From: Misgurnus anguillicaudatus
Taxonomy: Eukaryota; Chordata; Actinopteri; Cypriniformes; Cobitidae
Direction: 5' to 3'
DNA length: 64,000 nt
Assembly: GCF_027580225.2 (NCBI RefSeq)
Contig: NC_073341.2
Coordinates: forward strand, 9,024,001-9,088,000
A program made the translations under genes and the position numbers. This document shows positions 1 to 10,793 of the stretch, piece after piece. Position 1 is the first letter of the stretch; each line of letters begins with the position of its first letter. The notes beneath the pieces are model-generated. The model searched no databases and was not told the origin of the DNA. It was given only the letters and a program-made list of their open reading frames with translations.

Positions 1-178
1 ATGCATAATTATAAACATAATTTAGGAATGATTGTTTACGAATGATTAAACCAAATGCATATTAGTCTTTTATGAACGGTTTTCCTTGTGAAAAGTTTGC
101 ATTTCTGACAAACAAGCATAAAATATATCAAATCAATATTTTGTGTACCCTTGTAGCAAGTATCTGTGAATAGTGTAC

Positions 179-602
179 AGCCAGCCGGTTATCGCAAATA
201 AATACCTTCAGGGTGATACAAGACCCCTGTCAGGATTAATGCCCGCAGTATAAATGTAGTGCATCTCCTGGGCTACATACTACATTTTCTTGTAAGCGCA
301 TGCAATGTACAATGTACACAGGGTTTCAAAAATCCAGCGGTGACTGCACACACTGTAAAAAATAAAAGTTGAATCAACTTTAAAAAATTACTTTCATTGG
401 TAACACCTAAAAAAAAAATGTTGTTTCAACTGTCATGTTTAGGTTAAAAAATGTAAATTAAAATTTTAAGTTTAAATATTTTTTAAGTTGATCCAACTTT
501 TCACTTTCTTCAGTGCACTTCTGATGACGAAAAAGGACCCTTGCGTACACATAAAAATGGACTATACTTTGGCCTCTATTCTGTGAAAACAACCGGCTGG
601 CT
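179..602. repeat. Terminal-inverted-repeat element ending AGCCAGCCGGTT
   Basis: The left end reads AGCCAGCCGGTTATCGC and the right end is AACCGGCTGGCT, its reverse complement over about 12 bp. The interior is not palindromic, and a second small MITE (351-515) sits inside it. No transposase remnant is visible. The superfamily is not assigned; a non-autonomous DNA transposon is the simplest reading. Confidence 0.45.
351..515. mobile_element. Short CACTG/CAGTG-ended MITE
   Basis: Begins CACTGTAAAAAATAAAAGTT and ends with CAGTG. Subterminal arms pair: GTTGAATCAACTT on the left and AAGTTGATCCAACTT on the right. The 165-bp length, AT-rich centre and CACTG termini fit a small non-autonomous DNA transposon, related in ends to the copies at 6529 and 23944. 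It lies inside the AGCCAGCC element. Confidence 0.6.
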
Positions 603-1439
603 ATTATCCCTTACATAAAATCCTTGGACATAAAAACTTTCACAAACAAAAAACTATATTAATATTAACAGAAGATTAGGTTAAAATGTAACTAAGGCAC
701 ATTCATAAGGAACAACTACATCTATGCAAGATGCCCATGAAGAGGCATGCCACAAGTCTTAATAAAACACAAATTCCTAAGCGAGATAGCATTTTCCCTC
801 CTTCCAAGATATACAGAAAAGTTTCAGTACGTTGAACAGTGTCCCCCAGGCGTGCTGGTAACATCTTATTCTCAGTAAAACACATTTATATTTAACCAGA
901 GTCAAATAATAGACATAAATGTGCATGAAGGTCAAGATCAGACTATGCTATTGTCAAGGTGCTATATCTCTAAAGGACTTCACTGACTAAGATACTTCAC
1001 TGCTTTCATTATGTTTAAATGATGTTTGACAAGATACAGATGGTGCTCATTCAGAATAATTGTTTATGTCACCGTGGTTGCTGTGCCAATTTTAACCCGT
1101 CGTGGGCATGAGAAACCACATAACCACGTGTTAGTCTTACTGGGTAACATGAAATATAGACAAACACAAAAAAGAGTAAGCGAATCTTTTATTTAAAATT
1201 GAAGAAAGCATGTAAAACATCCCACTACACTATACTGCAAGGTGTACCACACTTTGGTTGCTCTCTGCATACTTAAGTTTTCAATATTCACAATATAAAG
1301 CAAACTGTAAAACACGTTGCTCTAATATATTATTTAGCCACATTCTCTGTATTAAAAAATACATTTCAAAAATCCCTTTTTTGCATTTTATAGACAATGT
1401 TTTTCCATTATTTTCTCTTTAAACATTAATCATGCTACC
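603..1439. other. Unassigned AT-rich sequence
   Basis: No open frame of note, no inverted repeat and no recognisable transposon end were seen. A short minus-strand open frame at 703-885 has no family features. Confidence 0.4.
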
Positions 1440-1720
1440 CCCTCTTTCTCTCAGCTGCTTAAAGATTTAAATGTTGCCCCATCAGGGTCTGGCTGTTTTG
1501 ACAAAGCTCAGACAGGAAAACTGTTGGGCAAAATCTAACAAATATATTTTCTCTCTCATCTCGCCATCCCCATTAACAGAAAATTGCTGAGTTTGCCATG
1601 CCGTGGAAAGAGTGCTGAGTTTGGCTTTTAGAGACTTTCTGCTGTTGACAAAGGAAATGGCCCAGTATTCAAAAATCCCTCCATTAGTCCTGCCTAGGTG
1701 CTCACACCGTCTAAACTAGA
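1440..1720. other. Quiet block, candidate conserved noncoding DNA
   Basis: A stretch of more balanced base composition, free of inverted repeats and low-complexity runs and without a coding frame. It stands out from its AT-rich flanks. Such blocks in fish gene deserts are often conserved regulatory DNA, but conservation cannot be seen from one sequence. Only a cross-species alignment could decide. Confidence 0.25.
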
Positions 1721-2279
1721 GGTTTTTGCTTATTTATACTGGACATGAATTAGGGACTCAAAATTATGGACCCAATTGTAAAATAGTACTAAAATAGTTA
1801 GTAAGTAAGTAAGAACATTTAAGAAGCACCTTTCAAAACAGTGTTTTAAGCATGTTTGTACCTGCAAGTAAAAGAAATACATACATGCAAAGTAAATGGA
1901 ATAGAAAAAAACAAGACAAATAAATAGACAATTAAATTAAATATCATCTTAAAAGATGTCACCTTTACCTGTAGTCATATAAGTTTAGTTACAGCCTACA
2001 AAGAGGCCCTGGAAGCCCAAAAGCAGCACACCACACACTCCTCTGGTTGCGATTCAGATGCTTTTCTCTTCCGTCTATTCACGTTCCGGTTCCGTGGTCT
2101 GTTCGCAATCGCTGTAGTCGACTGGCAATCTGATTTTTTGTGAAAATTTATTTTAAAACATGATCGTAAATTCGAACACAAGATTGAATGTATCATTAAA
2201 CATTTATCATTAAAAACTTTATTCATGTGAAAAAAGACTCACAGCAGCAGCCATGTTGGAAAAATGTTTTGGCTTTTTT

Positions 2280-2399
2280 GGCCCTTATCCTACCCTTCCA
2301 ACTGAATAGGATTGGGACATCCTTAGTCCTTTACGTGAAAGCGCTAAACTGAGGGGTAGGGGAAAGTGTATGGGTAAGGGGTAGAAATGGAATTGGGCC
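2280..2399. repeat. Short MITE related to the 2403-3021 element
   Basis: Ends are GGCCC and GGGCC. The right half (GAGGGGTAGGGGAAAGTG) resembles the right half of the neighbouring element (GAGGGGTAGGACATAG). It appears to be a 120-bp relative lying directly beside the larger copy, sharing the TTA at 2400-2402. Confidence 0.4.
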
Positions 2400-2402
2400 T
2401 TA

Positions 2403-3021
2403 GGGCCAATCTCATTTCTCTGTCTTACCCCTTCCCCTTTTTCTTCGTCTTCCCCTTGCCCCTCGAAACCGAGTGAAGGGGAAGGGGTACGACAGATCAT
2501 TCCTCTAAAAAATGAGACACCACTCGATTACTGTTTGCTTCACCTTCCCTTGCTGCTAACTGGCTGCTATGTCAACAGAGGCAACAAGCGGTGACATAAA
2601 CAAAGAAGATGCCGTCGTCTCAGGTTGTGGTATCGATTGCCTGAGCTGAGCTCGACAAATAGCGCATAACTTAGCTGCTAGCTAGCTATTTAAAACAAAA
2701 ACATTACAATTAAAACTGCTTGAACATTTTATTAAAAGTATCATAAAACATGAGTGTCATAATATAATATCTTTAATTTGTGCGACTCCTTCACAGTTCG
2801 ACGTTCAGCCATAAAAAGTCTTAATGCTGGTACTCCTGAGAAATTCCTAAATTAATGTTTACCCCTCTCTTTCAAGTGTGGTCCTCATCACACTTCGTTT
2901 CAAGGGCTATGTATCCCTATGTCTTGACCCTAGCCCTCGATCAAAATGAGAATTGAGACGCCACTTCCCCTCACATGAACGCGCAAAACCGAGGGGTAGG
3001 ACATAGAAATGAGACCCACCC
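2403..3021. mobile_element. PIF/Harbinger-like MITE with TTA duplication
   Basis: The left end GGGCCAATCTCATTTCTCTG and the reverse-complemented right end GGGTGGGTCTCATTTCTATG form a ~30-bp imperfect terminal inverted repeat. Both ends abut TTA (2400-2402 and 3022-3024). A 3-bp TTA/TAA duplication with GGG-starting termini is characteristic of PIF/Harbinger. No transposase frame is present, so it is non-autonomous (619 bp). Confidence 0.6.
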
Positions 3022-3024
3022 TTA

Positions 3025-4756
3025 GTCTAGATACAAAAAAAACAATAGATTTTCTTAGTACATCATTTCCAATAACTTCCTATAAGTTCCTCTGTCTATA
3101 CAGTATTTAGCTGAAGAAAGTTCTGATATCCATAACTTAATAGTCTAAATGCAGTCCAGCAAATTGCAAGTATGTGGAAAAAGTAAAAGATAAAGTTTCC
3201 TTGAGAAGGTAACTAGACGCTGCATAATTGTGTTGACGCTATAGGAACCCTTCAAGTGCATGCCAGTGTCTGTAGCATGTGTGAAATCACACCTATTTAT
3301 TTTCATTTTCAGGGAACCATGTTACGTACATAGCCAAGGCATTCCCTTTTGAGCGAACACAACAGTGCATGGTATTAACATTATGGAAAAAAATACCCAT
3401 GCCGCCATATTGAATGATGTTCAGCCCTAGGTGGACATGAGATGAAGCCATGGCCAAACTATAAAATCTTATGAATGTGTGCCGAATACCCAGTCTGCCA
3501 ATATGCACCTTTGAGCAGCGTCTTAAAGAAGGCCACACTTCTACTGTAATAGACCATGCACCTCATAGACGAAAAAATGAGATGGGAACTCTGGCAAACA
3601 TTCAGCATAACTTTTAATTGTTCATATAAACCCAGACCCCATTGAGGGTCCAGAAAACAAGACAGGTTTCAACGTGCAAGTTTTTGATGACAACCCTTTG
3701 CTGTCTCCATGTAAATCATCTAAACCCGAAACTGTGATAATGGAAAGGTCAAGAAGCATTCGAAAGCCATGGGCCTATATGACTTAAACGCCTTTTTGTG
3801 TTTCGAGGAGCAGATCCACCCAGCAGCTTGTCCACCCACCCATTCTCTTGTTCCTGTCCGACCATTATCTTCCAGTTTCAGGGCATCGCAAGGTTAAGAG
3901 AAAGATACTGCTCATAGAATATTTGGTAGCATGGAAACTAATCACAAATGTATTTATTTGGGTTGTCAGGACTGTAAAGAGAGGGTGTGGTATTTAGTTT
4001 GCAGGTTGTTTGATGGTGTACTACATGCACTGTACGGTGGAACTAGGGGAAAGGCAGACAGTTTCATACCTTGAGTCCCAATCTTGGAACATGTTGGCAT
4101 TGCAGAATTTGTAAGAAGGGCTGGGGTGCGGTTCTCAATGGCCATCCAGCTCGTGGTCTGTGTTTAGACCCCCATCTCTCCTGCCACATAAACTAGCTGA
4201 AAATGAGGGCTGTGTTCCTAGCATTTAAACACTTTCTCCCACTTTTGAAGAGTCAATACATTCTAGTCCATATGCAGCACCACCATGGTCTCTTACAAAA
4301 ATCACCAGGGTTGGCTACATTTGCCACCCCATGGCAGGTGCAACATATCTTGGTCTGGGCAGAGACCAAGCTCCTCTCCCTTAAAGCTATGTATATTTTC
4401 TAGATCATGTAAATTACTGAGACCTGTTTGTGGCCTTACCAGAGACTTAATATAAGCATATAGAGTCAAACATCTTACATGATTCTTACTCTTAAAGTGT
4501 TGCTGCTACTAGCATTATCATCACTTAAATAAGTAGGAGATTTGCAGGCCTCCTCCCTGCATGGTCAAAGCTATTTTACACCCTACACTGGATTACAATC
4601 CCAAAGTGCCTTCTACAACCCGTTATCTGGTTATACTTCAAGCCTTCTCTCCTCCGCCACATAAATCTCCAGAGCAAGAGAGACTGCACTTATTGTGTCC
4701 AGTAAAGGCTTTGATGTCCACCGCTCAATCTTCCAAGCTCTTAGTTTGCTTTGGTG
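3025..4756. other. Unassigned, mostly non-repetitive sequence
   Basis: No terminal inverted repeats, tandem repeats or convincing exons were recognised. The part from about 3900 to 4400 has more balanced composition than its surroundings and could hold conserved noncoding DNA. Short open frames (4203-4403, 4561-4803, both plus) show no domain features. Confidence 0.3.
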
Positions 4757-4764
4757 GCCATAAC

Positions 4765-5238
4765 CAGCCCCGTCTCACAAAATGTCTTTATATAGTCACG
4801 TAATTTTCAGATTTTTGTTTTCGTGATATTATCACGAATTTTCACGTTTTTTTGTGATCGTATAACGAATTCCTGTTTTTGTGTGATTATCACGTATTAG
4901 TTACTCAACTGTTTGGTCCTATTTTTTTACCATTGTCACTTCGGTTGATTTACATAAAATGGCATCCTTTACCCAAACCCAACTCTAACTAGTTTATAAA
5001 AATTAGTATAAACCAATCCATAAAGTGACATTCTAATGCAAGCACTAAATCTAACCCTAAACCGAAGTGACAATAGTTTCAAAATAGAAAAAAGCAGTTG
5101 AGTAACCAATACGTGATAATAATCACACGAAAACAGGAATTCATTATACGATCACAAAAAACATGGAAATTCGTGATAATATCATAAAAAGAATAAAAAA
5201 TTACGTGACTATATCACGAAACCTCGTGAGACTGGGTA
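4765..5238. mobile_element. Long palindromic element (copy A) with 8-bp TSD
   Basis: Two arms of roughly 180 bp fold on each other. Signature motifs are GTCTCAC near the end, TATAGTCACG, TTACTCAACTG and GTCACTTCGGTT on the left, with complements on the right. It is flanked by GCCATAAC at 4757-4764 and 5239-5246, an exact 8-bp duplication. The next base differs, so a 9-bp duplication with one mutation is also possible. The length fits hAT (8) or Mutator-like (8-9) elements. Copy B (15401-15890) is the same family; copies at 12942 and 46297 have the same plan. Confidence 0.7.
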
Positions 5239-5308
5239 GCCATAACGGAGGAAGTCGCCAAGCTATTCTTGTCTTATTGGATAACAGATGGTACGGCTTT
5301 GGCATATG

Positions 5309-5572
5309 AGTATAGTTTGTTTTTTAGGTATGTGCGAATGTACGCGCAAGGTTGAATGCACAGCCTTGCCAAGCATAGTTTATTTGAGATATCGATTGCA
5401 ACAAAATGGGCTACAAACATTCTTCTGTACGTGCATGGGCGACCTATGCGTACAAAGTATGCATGGTTACAAAAGTCTGGTTGTGTGCTTGAAGTGCGCG
5501 CGAATGACGAAATTTGCATCAAATACACTGTATGTGTACCCTCGCGTATGCGTAAAAAAACTAAACTATACT
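5309..5572. mobile_element. MITE with AGTATAGTTT terminal repeats
   Basis: AGTATAGTTTGTTTTTTAGG on the left matches AGTATAGTTTAGTTTTTTTA read inward from the right end. Further pairing continues into the CGCG-containing interior. The ~264-bp length and absence of a coding frame fit a MITE. No clear target duplication was found. Open frames across it on both strands are by-products of the inverted repeat. Confidence 0.5.
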
Positions 5573-6528
5573 TCTAGCTTAAACACTTATACATTTTATT
5601 GAAAACACTCTTTACTTTGTTAAGTTAGATACATATTCAGTAAGTATCTGACAAGATTAATGCTGATGGTTTAGTCACTGGTTTATTGTTCTGCGTTTTG
5701 TTCTAATTTCAAATTAAATGCAAAAAAAGTGAAATGCTAAAATACAAACATCTGAACCGATGATAAAATGAAAATCTCTGGCCTGTATCTCAGATGTATG
5801 AAGAGTATTTGTAAAAATCCAATTATGGTTTTATTTATCAAGCTATGCTTGATATGTGTGTAGAAGGATCTCACAAAGGTGGTCTTACTTGTGATTCACA
5901 GAAAGTAATGAAAAGAACAGACCCATGCAGAGATCTTGGATGAGAAGACTAACAATTTCACCATACACATACTGTACATAACACAGTTCAAAATAACAAA
6001 ACCTCAATTTGGACTGGAAAAAATCAAAGAATTATGCTACATAAATTATAGGCTGCAAACATTATGGATTGTTTAATTATTTGTTACGCATAAAAAATGT
6101 CATAACAGTATAATAAATGGACATCAGCTATGAGAGAACATTTTATTACATAGGACAAAAATCTTATATGAAAAGAAACTGGTGGTAGCAGGTTCAAAAT
6201 CTTGAAGCAACGTTATGTTTGGATCAGCAATGCATAATCTTATCCAGCTTTAAAGTTAGTTCGGTGACATTGGGTCTTATGAGACAAACAGCAATGAAAT
6301 TTGAGGTTATCGGCATATCATCATTGATTTGAGGATTAAAAATTCCTAGGTTTAAGCACACGTATCATTTAAATTTAGAAGAAAGGTTGCAAGGGATATG
6401 GAAATTGGGATATTATAAAAAAAAAACGTAGATGGGTGATTTTGATTTTGTCCAGAAAACAATAGGAGCCAACCAGAACTCACTAAAATCGACATCAATT
6501 TGATTCATACACTCAGAACAGTTTATTA
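5573..6528. other. Unassigned AT-rich sequence
   Basis: Nothing recognisable: no inverted-repeat ends, no open frame with domain features, and no tandem array beyond short A/T runs. Confidence 0.35.
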
Positions 6529-6733
6529 CACTGAAAAAAATGATTTATTGAATTTAATACATTTTTTTAAGGTAAGTGGTTGCAATCAATTTATTTAAGC
6601 TACATTTAAACAAAATTTTTATATTTTATTTTACTTTACTAATATTTTTTCTTTATATGTAGCTTAAATATATTGATTGCAACCACCTACCTAAAAAAAA
6701 TATATTAAATTCAATGAATCATTTTTTTCAGTG
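6529..6733. mobile_element. CACTG-ended palindromic MITE with TA flanks
   Basis: The two halves of this 205-bp unit are nearly complementary: CACTGAAAAAAATGATTTAT on the left with its counterpart ending TTTTTCAGTG on the right, and GGTTGCAATCAAT paired with ATTGATTGCAACC. It is flanked by TA on both sides. Length, ends and lack of coding capacity mark a MITE with a potentially long hairpin. Confidence 0.7.
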
Positions 6734-6959
6734 TATCAGCAAAACAACACCTAGTATTTTTGGTAGGGGTGGCAAATTTTGCATGGCAAACCAGCACTCT
6801 TATTATTGATTGTTATTTTTGTGGGGGGTTGCCAGCAGTGGGATTATCTTATAGTGTGGCCTTCATTGCCACAAAAATTAAAATGTCTTTTGTCTTTATA
6901 GCTTCAGAGGGACAGGCTAAGCATATAAATGAATCAGGTAAAAAAGCTTATTAATAGGA

Positions 6960-7560
6960 GATGACCCAGGGGCAAATATAGCGGTCACATGGCGCTGGTG
7001 GAAATGTAAACCAAACTCAGCGGAGACGTCATTAAGGCACAGAGAGCTAATAAACCCGAGAGGAGTGGATGGTGGCAGGAACATTTTACAGAGAAATATC
7101 AATCCCACAAGCAGCAAGAACAGAGAAATTGAAGATATAGATCACCAATCTCTTTATGGGATAATGTGGGATAATTTCCCTGATAAACACAAGGCTGACG
7201 TGCCTAAATAAATGATGTGTATTTATCCCCGCGGAGGAAGATGAGATGACTGTGGTACGGGTGTCCTGCTGAGCTCATAACAGCACTGGCAAGCGAAATA
7301 AAAATCAACAACTCGGCAAAGCGCTGATAGCAGCCATCCATTCCGTGCAAATTGAACTGTCACCTTTAGTGTCACTTTCCAGCCAAGCAGATGAAAAAGA
7401 CAACCGTGTGGCGGTAATGTTCTGTAAAATTAATTCCTGGTGGGAGAAAAAGACGTTGAGACATCAAACAGATAAACACTCTATATGTGGTAACACTCCC
7501 ACGGGACCTGTTTGTGTCTGCAGTGATCTATTCAGCGGCCTTAGTTTGTTAATATGACAG
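6960..7560. other. Quiet block, candidate conserved noncoding DNA
   Basis: About 600 bp with balanced composition, no inverted repeats and no transposon ends, contrasting with the repeats on either side. Several AT-rich homeodomain-like cores are present among ordinary sequence. No splice-flanked coding frame is seen. It is a candidate regulatory block on appearance only. Confidence 0.3.
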
Positions 7561-7926
7561 GGTTTGTCATCCATCCCTAAATAAATATAGCTAATTTATC
7601 CTCTGGGAAGGCATGCAATGTCAGCAAAGTAATGAAGCTACTTATTCTTCAAATTACAATGACTGTAAAGATAACAGGTTATATGAGCAAATTCATTTCT
7701 CAACAAATGAAAAAAGCTCAAACATTACATGGCCTATAAGCAGTAATGAAAACACCACAAACGATCATGCTGACACACAAATCAGACACTTTTACACACA
7801 CTCGCATGCCTGCGCACATACACATTTAAAAGATTAGTCAATTTTCTTTAAAAAAATCCAGATAATTTACTCACCACCATGTCATCCAAAATGTTGATGT
7901 CTTTCTTTGTTCAGTCGAGAAGAAAT

Positions 7927-8176
7927 GAAGAGTTTCGTTGCAAAACGAGATAAATCAATTTTTTAAAATTTTTGTCAAAACATGTTTATTATTATGTTAT
8001 CATGTTATTATTTTGTTTTATAGTGCTACTTAGCTGTATTTTTTAAGTTAGGAAGGTTTAAATCACAACAAACCAACTGCAGTTGAATTGAAATTAATTG
8101 GAATGCATAACCAAAAAACGAGATTTCTGAACAATTAACAAAACGGTGGTTATCTCGTTTTGCAACGAAACTCTTC
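7927..8176. mobile_element. 250-bp MITE with AAAT duplication
   Basis: Begins GAAGAGTTTCGTTGCAAAAC and ends with the complement GTTTTGCAACGAAACTCTTC; pairing extends through ACGAGATAA. It is flanked by AAAT at 7923-7926 and 8177-8180. The opposite arm of the host foldback holds only one copy (ATTT at 10679-10682), so the boundaries and the 4-bp duplication are directly supported. Confidence 0.75.
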
Positions 8177-8232
8177 AAATTATGTTTTTAAGGAAAACAT
8201 TCCAAGATTTTTCTCTTTTTAATGGACTTTAA

Positions 8233-9535
8233 AGGGATAGTTCGGCCAAAAATGATATTAAACCCGTGATTTACTCACCCCCAAGCTGTCCGAGTTGCAT
8301 ATGTCCATCGTTTTTCAGACAAACACATTTTTTGATATTTTAGAAAATGTTTTAGATCTTTCAGTTAATTAAATGTGAAGTTACGGGGTCCACGACCTTC
8401 AAGTCCAAAAAAAGTGTGTCCATCCTTCACAGAATAAATCCAAACGGCTCCAGGATGATAAACAAAGTCCTTCTGAGGGTAATCCGCGCCGTGTTGTTGT
8501 AGAAATATCCATATTTAAAACTTTATAAACGAAAATAAATACCTTCGGTAGCGCCGCCATCTTAGTCGCGTCCGCATTCAGGATGACAGCTTTACGCAAC
8601 GTACGGAGGTTACACTGCTGCTGCTTTGTGTCCCCGCCCTCCGAATTTGTCATACGTCACTAAGAAAAGTGCTTACACTACGCTGATACTCTCTCCTGAA
8701 TACAGAGGAGTCTAAGGGGCCTGTCACACCAAAAGCGTTTATGGTAGTTGCAGGCGCCTTTTTTGAATGATATTCTATGGGCAGGGCGCGTTTACGCGCT
8801 GTTTATGCGCGCGGAGCGCCTTGCGGTTTTTTTGCCGCCTGCCGCGCACACGTTTTTGAAGGAGCGCTGAGAGCGGAGAAGCGCCCGACGTCATTCGCGT
8901 CTTTGAATTGTCCAATCGAATGAGGGGAGAGGCGGGCCTTACGTTGTGGTGAGGGAAGTTTACAGTTGCTTTGAAGAACCGGACTCCACTCGCTCACTCT
9001 CTCCTGCGTGTTTGTGCACCTCTCACCCTCAAACAAGGTCAGAGCAAACGCCCTCTTTTTAAAGTTTCTGCTAATATGACAGTTAACAGCAAAAGAGTGC
9101 TCACACTTCAATATTTGATTGACAAGACAGCTGACTCGGTGGTTGCTTAGCAATATGAAAAGCTGCGTCGCACTGCTCTTTTTTTAAAGCGCTTTTGGTG
9201 TGACTGGCCCCTAAGATGGCGGCGCTACTGGAAGGTAGTTATTTTCGTTAATAAAGTTTTAAATATAGATATTTCTACAACAACACAGCACAGATTACCC
9301 TCAGAAGACCTTTATTTATCATCTTGGAGCCGTTTGGATTTATTTTGTGAAAGATGGACGCACTTTTTTTGGACTTGAAGGTCGTGGACCCCATAACTTC
9401 ACATTTAATTAACTGAAAGATCTAAAACATTTTATAAAATATCCGAAAATGTGTTTGTCTGACAAACGATGGACATATGGAACTCGGACAGCTTGGGGGT
9501 GAGTAAATCATATCATTTTTGGCCGAACTATCCCT
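8233..9535. mobile_element. TTAA-target foldback element (AGGGATAGTTCGGCC ends)
   Basis: The ends AGGGATAGTTCGGCCAAAAA and its complement are flanked by TTAA at 8229-8232 and 9536-9539. The arms are several hundred bp long: the left runs to about 8600 and the right from about 9215, both containing the ACGACCTTCAAGTCC and GCGCCGCCATCTTA segments. A TTAA duplication is typical of piggyBac and Kolobok superfamilies. A GGGGCC-ended element is nested in the middle. No transposase frame remains. Confidence 0.75.
8716..9211. mobile_element. GGGGCC-ended nested element with TAA flanks
   Basis: The left end GGGGCCTGTCACACCAAAAG and the reverse-complemented right end GGGGCCAGTCACACCAAAAG are near-identical terminal repeats. 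TAA flanks both sides (8713-8715, 9212-9214). The interior is GC- and CpG-rich compared with the rest of the window. GGG-type ends with a 3-bp TAA duplication suggest PIF/Harbinger. The open frame across it at 8803-9153 (minus) has no recognisable domain. Confidence 0.65.
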
Positions 9536-9539
9536 TTAA

Positions 9540-10002
9540 CTCTTTCACCGCCAGCATTTAAAAAAAAAAGTTGCCAGCCAGCGCCAGCATTTTTCATGAT
9601 TTTCACAAAAGTTTAATGCCTTCCAGAAAATGTTCTTCTTCAAATATATAAACATACAATATACCAAATGAAAGAACAGACCCTCTGCTTTAAAAGAAAA
9701 AAAACGTACCTTCAGTAGTTCTTTTGTAATCAGCTTTTGAGTATGGGTAGGTTTCTGCAAAAACACCACATTTTGAGCAAAAAGCAGAGATAATTCCATT
9801 TTTGTGATGGACTTTTCATAGAGATCCCATTCAGAGCGATCTTTAAAACAGACACGGACATGCAGCAGCTTGCCATAGGGCAATACTTAGGGCGCCACCT
9901 AGTGGATAATAGCGATATTGCGGAAAGACGGAAATACTTGTCATTGGCGGGGAAGCGTTTTCTCTTGATTGACGAGATATCTCGTCAATGGCGGGGAAAG
10001 AG
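9540..10002 (-). mobile_element. CTCF-motif MITE, copy 1 (minus orientation)
   Basis: The terminal repeats are CTCTTTCACCGCCA at the left and TGGCGGGGAAAGAG at the right, flanked by TTAA (9536-9539 and 10003-10006). An internal perfect palindrome TTGACGAGATATCTCGTCAA lies at 9969-9988. A minus-strand open frame of about 110 codons (9545-9883) is shared in part with other copies but has no recognised domain and begins without ATG. The segment GCGCCACCTAGTGG (9892-9905) matches a CTCF core. It sits directly beside the AGGGATAG element, sharing a TTAA. Confidence 0.8.
9892..9905 (-). promoter_or_regulatory. CTCF-like core motif in MITE copy 1
   Basis: On the minus strand this reads CCACTAGGTGGCGC, a full match to the vertebrate CTCF core consensus CCASYAGRKGGCRS. 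The match is seen directly; binding is inferred. The same element position carries an equivalent motif in four other copies in this window. Confidence 0.5.
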
Positions 10003-10400
10003 TTAATGGACCCCAACACTTAACAGTTTTAATGCAGTTTAAAATTGCAGTTTCAAAGGACTCGTAACGATCTCAAATGAGGCATAAGGGTTCTCATCTA
10101 GCGAAACGATTGTAATTTTTGGCAAGAAAAGTAAAAATGATGCACTTTTAAACCACAACTTCTCGTCTTCCTTCGGTCCTGTGATGCGCCAGCGCGATCT
10201 CACGTAATTGCGTAATGACGTGGAAAGGTCACGTGTTACATATATGAAACGCACATTTGCAGACCATTTTAAACAATAAACTGACACAAAGACATTAATT
10301 GGTATCATTCGACATACAACAACACTGAAACGGTCCTCTTTCTCCACACTTGTAAACAGTGGGGTGTAGTTTTGCATACGTCATCCGTGACCTCTTGATG

Positions 10401-10430
10401 TGATGACGTATTATGTGATGACGTATTATG
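10401..10430. repeat. Perfect 15-bp tandem duplication containing TGACGTA
   Basis: TGATGACGTATTATG occurs twice head to tail in the loop region of the 7832-10793 foldback. Each unit holds a CRE-like TGACGTA. It is probably a small replication slippage event. Confidence 0.7.
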
Positions 10431-10793
10431 TGAGGTCGCGCTGGCCTGTCACAGGACCGGAGGAAGACGAGAAGTTGTGGTTTAAAAGTGCATCTTTTTT
10501 ATTTTTCTTGCCAAAAATTACAATCGTCTCACTAGATAAGACCCTTATGCTTCGTTTGAGATCGTTTAGAGTCCTTTGAAACTGCAATTTTCAACTGCAT
10601 TACAACTGTTAAGTATTGGGGTCCATTAAAGTCCATTAACGTGAAAAAAATCCTGGAATGTTTTCCTCAAAAAACATAATTTCTTCTTGACTGAACAAAG
10701 AAAGACATCAACATTTTGGATGACATGGTGGTGAGTAAATTATCTAGATTTTTTATCTAGATAAAAAATTTTTTTTAAGAAAATTGACTAATC

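Larger units (their letters stand above)
7832..10793. mobile_element. Large foldback element hosting four nested insertions
   Basis: The left end GATTAGTCAATTTTCTT pairs with AAGAAAATTGACTAATC at the right end. Both arms then carry TAATTTACTCACCACCATG and its complement, the ACTGAACAAAGAAAGACATC block, and the GGACTTTAATGGACCCC block near 10020 and 10620. Interior arms (about 10020-10190 and 10440-10620) continue the pairing. The left arm is broken by three insertions (7927-8176, 8233-9535, 9540-10002) and one of those holds a fourth (8716-9211). The right arm keeps the uninterrupted sequence at 10626-10629 and 10679-10682. No transposase is visible. Confidence 0.7.

Noticed and set aside
4859..5160. 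Possible transcription terminator hairpin
   Set aside because: The inverted repeat is one part of a several-hundred-bp palindromic transposon in a eukaryotic genome.
8803..9153. 116-codon minus-strand open frame
   Set aside because: It lies wholly within the GGGGCC-ended element, is CpG-rich and has no recognisable domain.
10401..10430. Functional CRE enhancer
   Set aside because: TGACGTA appears twice only because of a small tandem duplication in a foldback loop; no supporting context.
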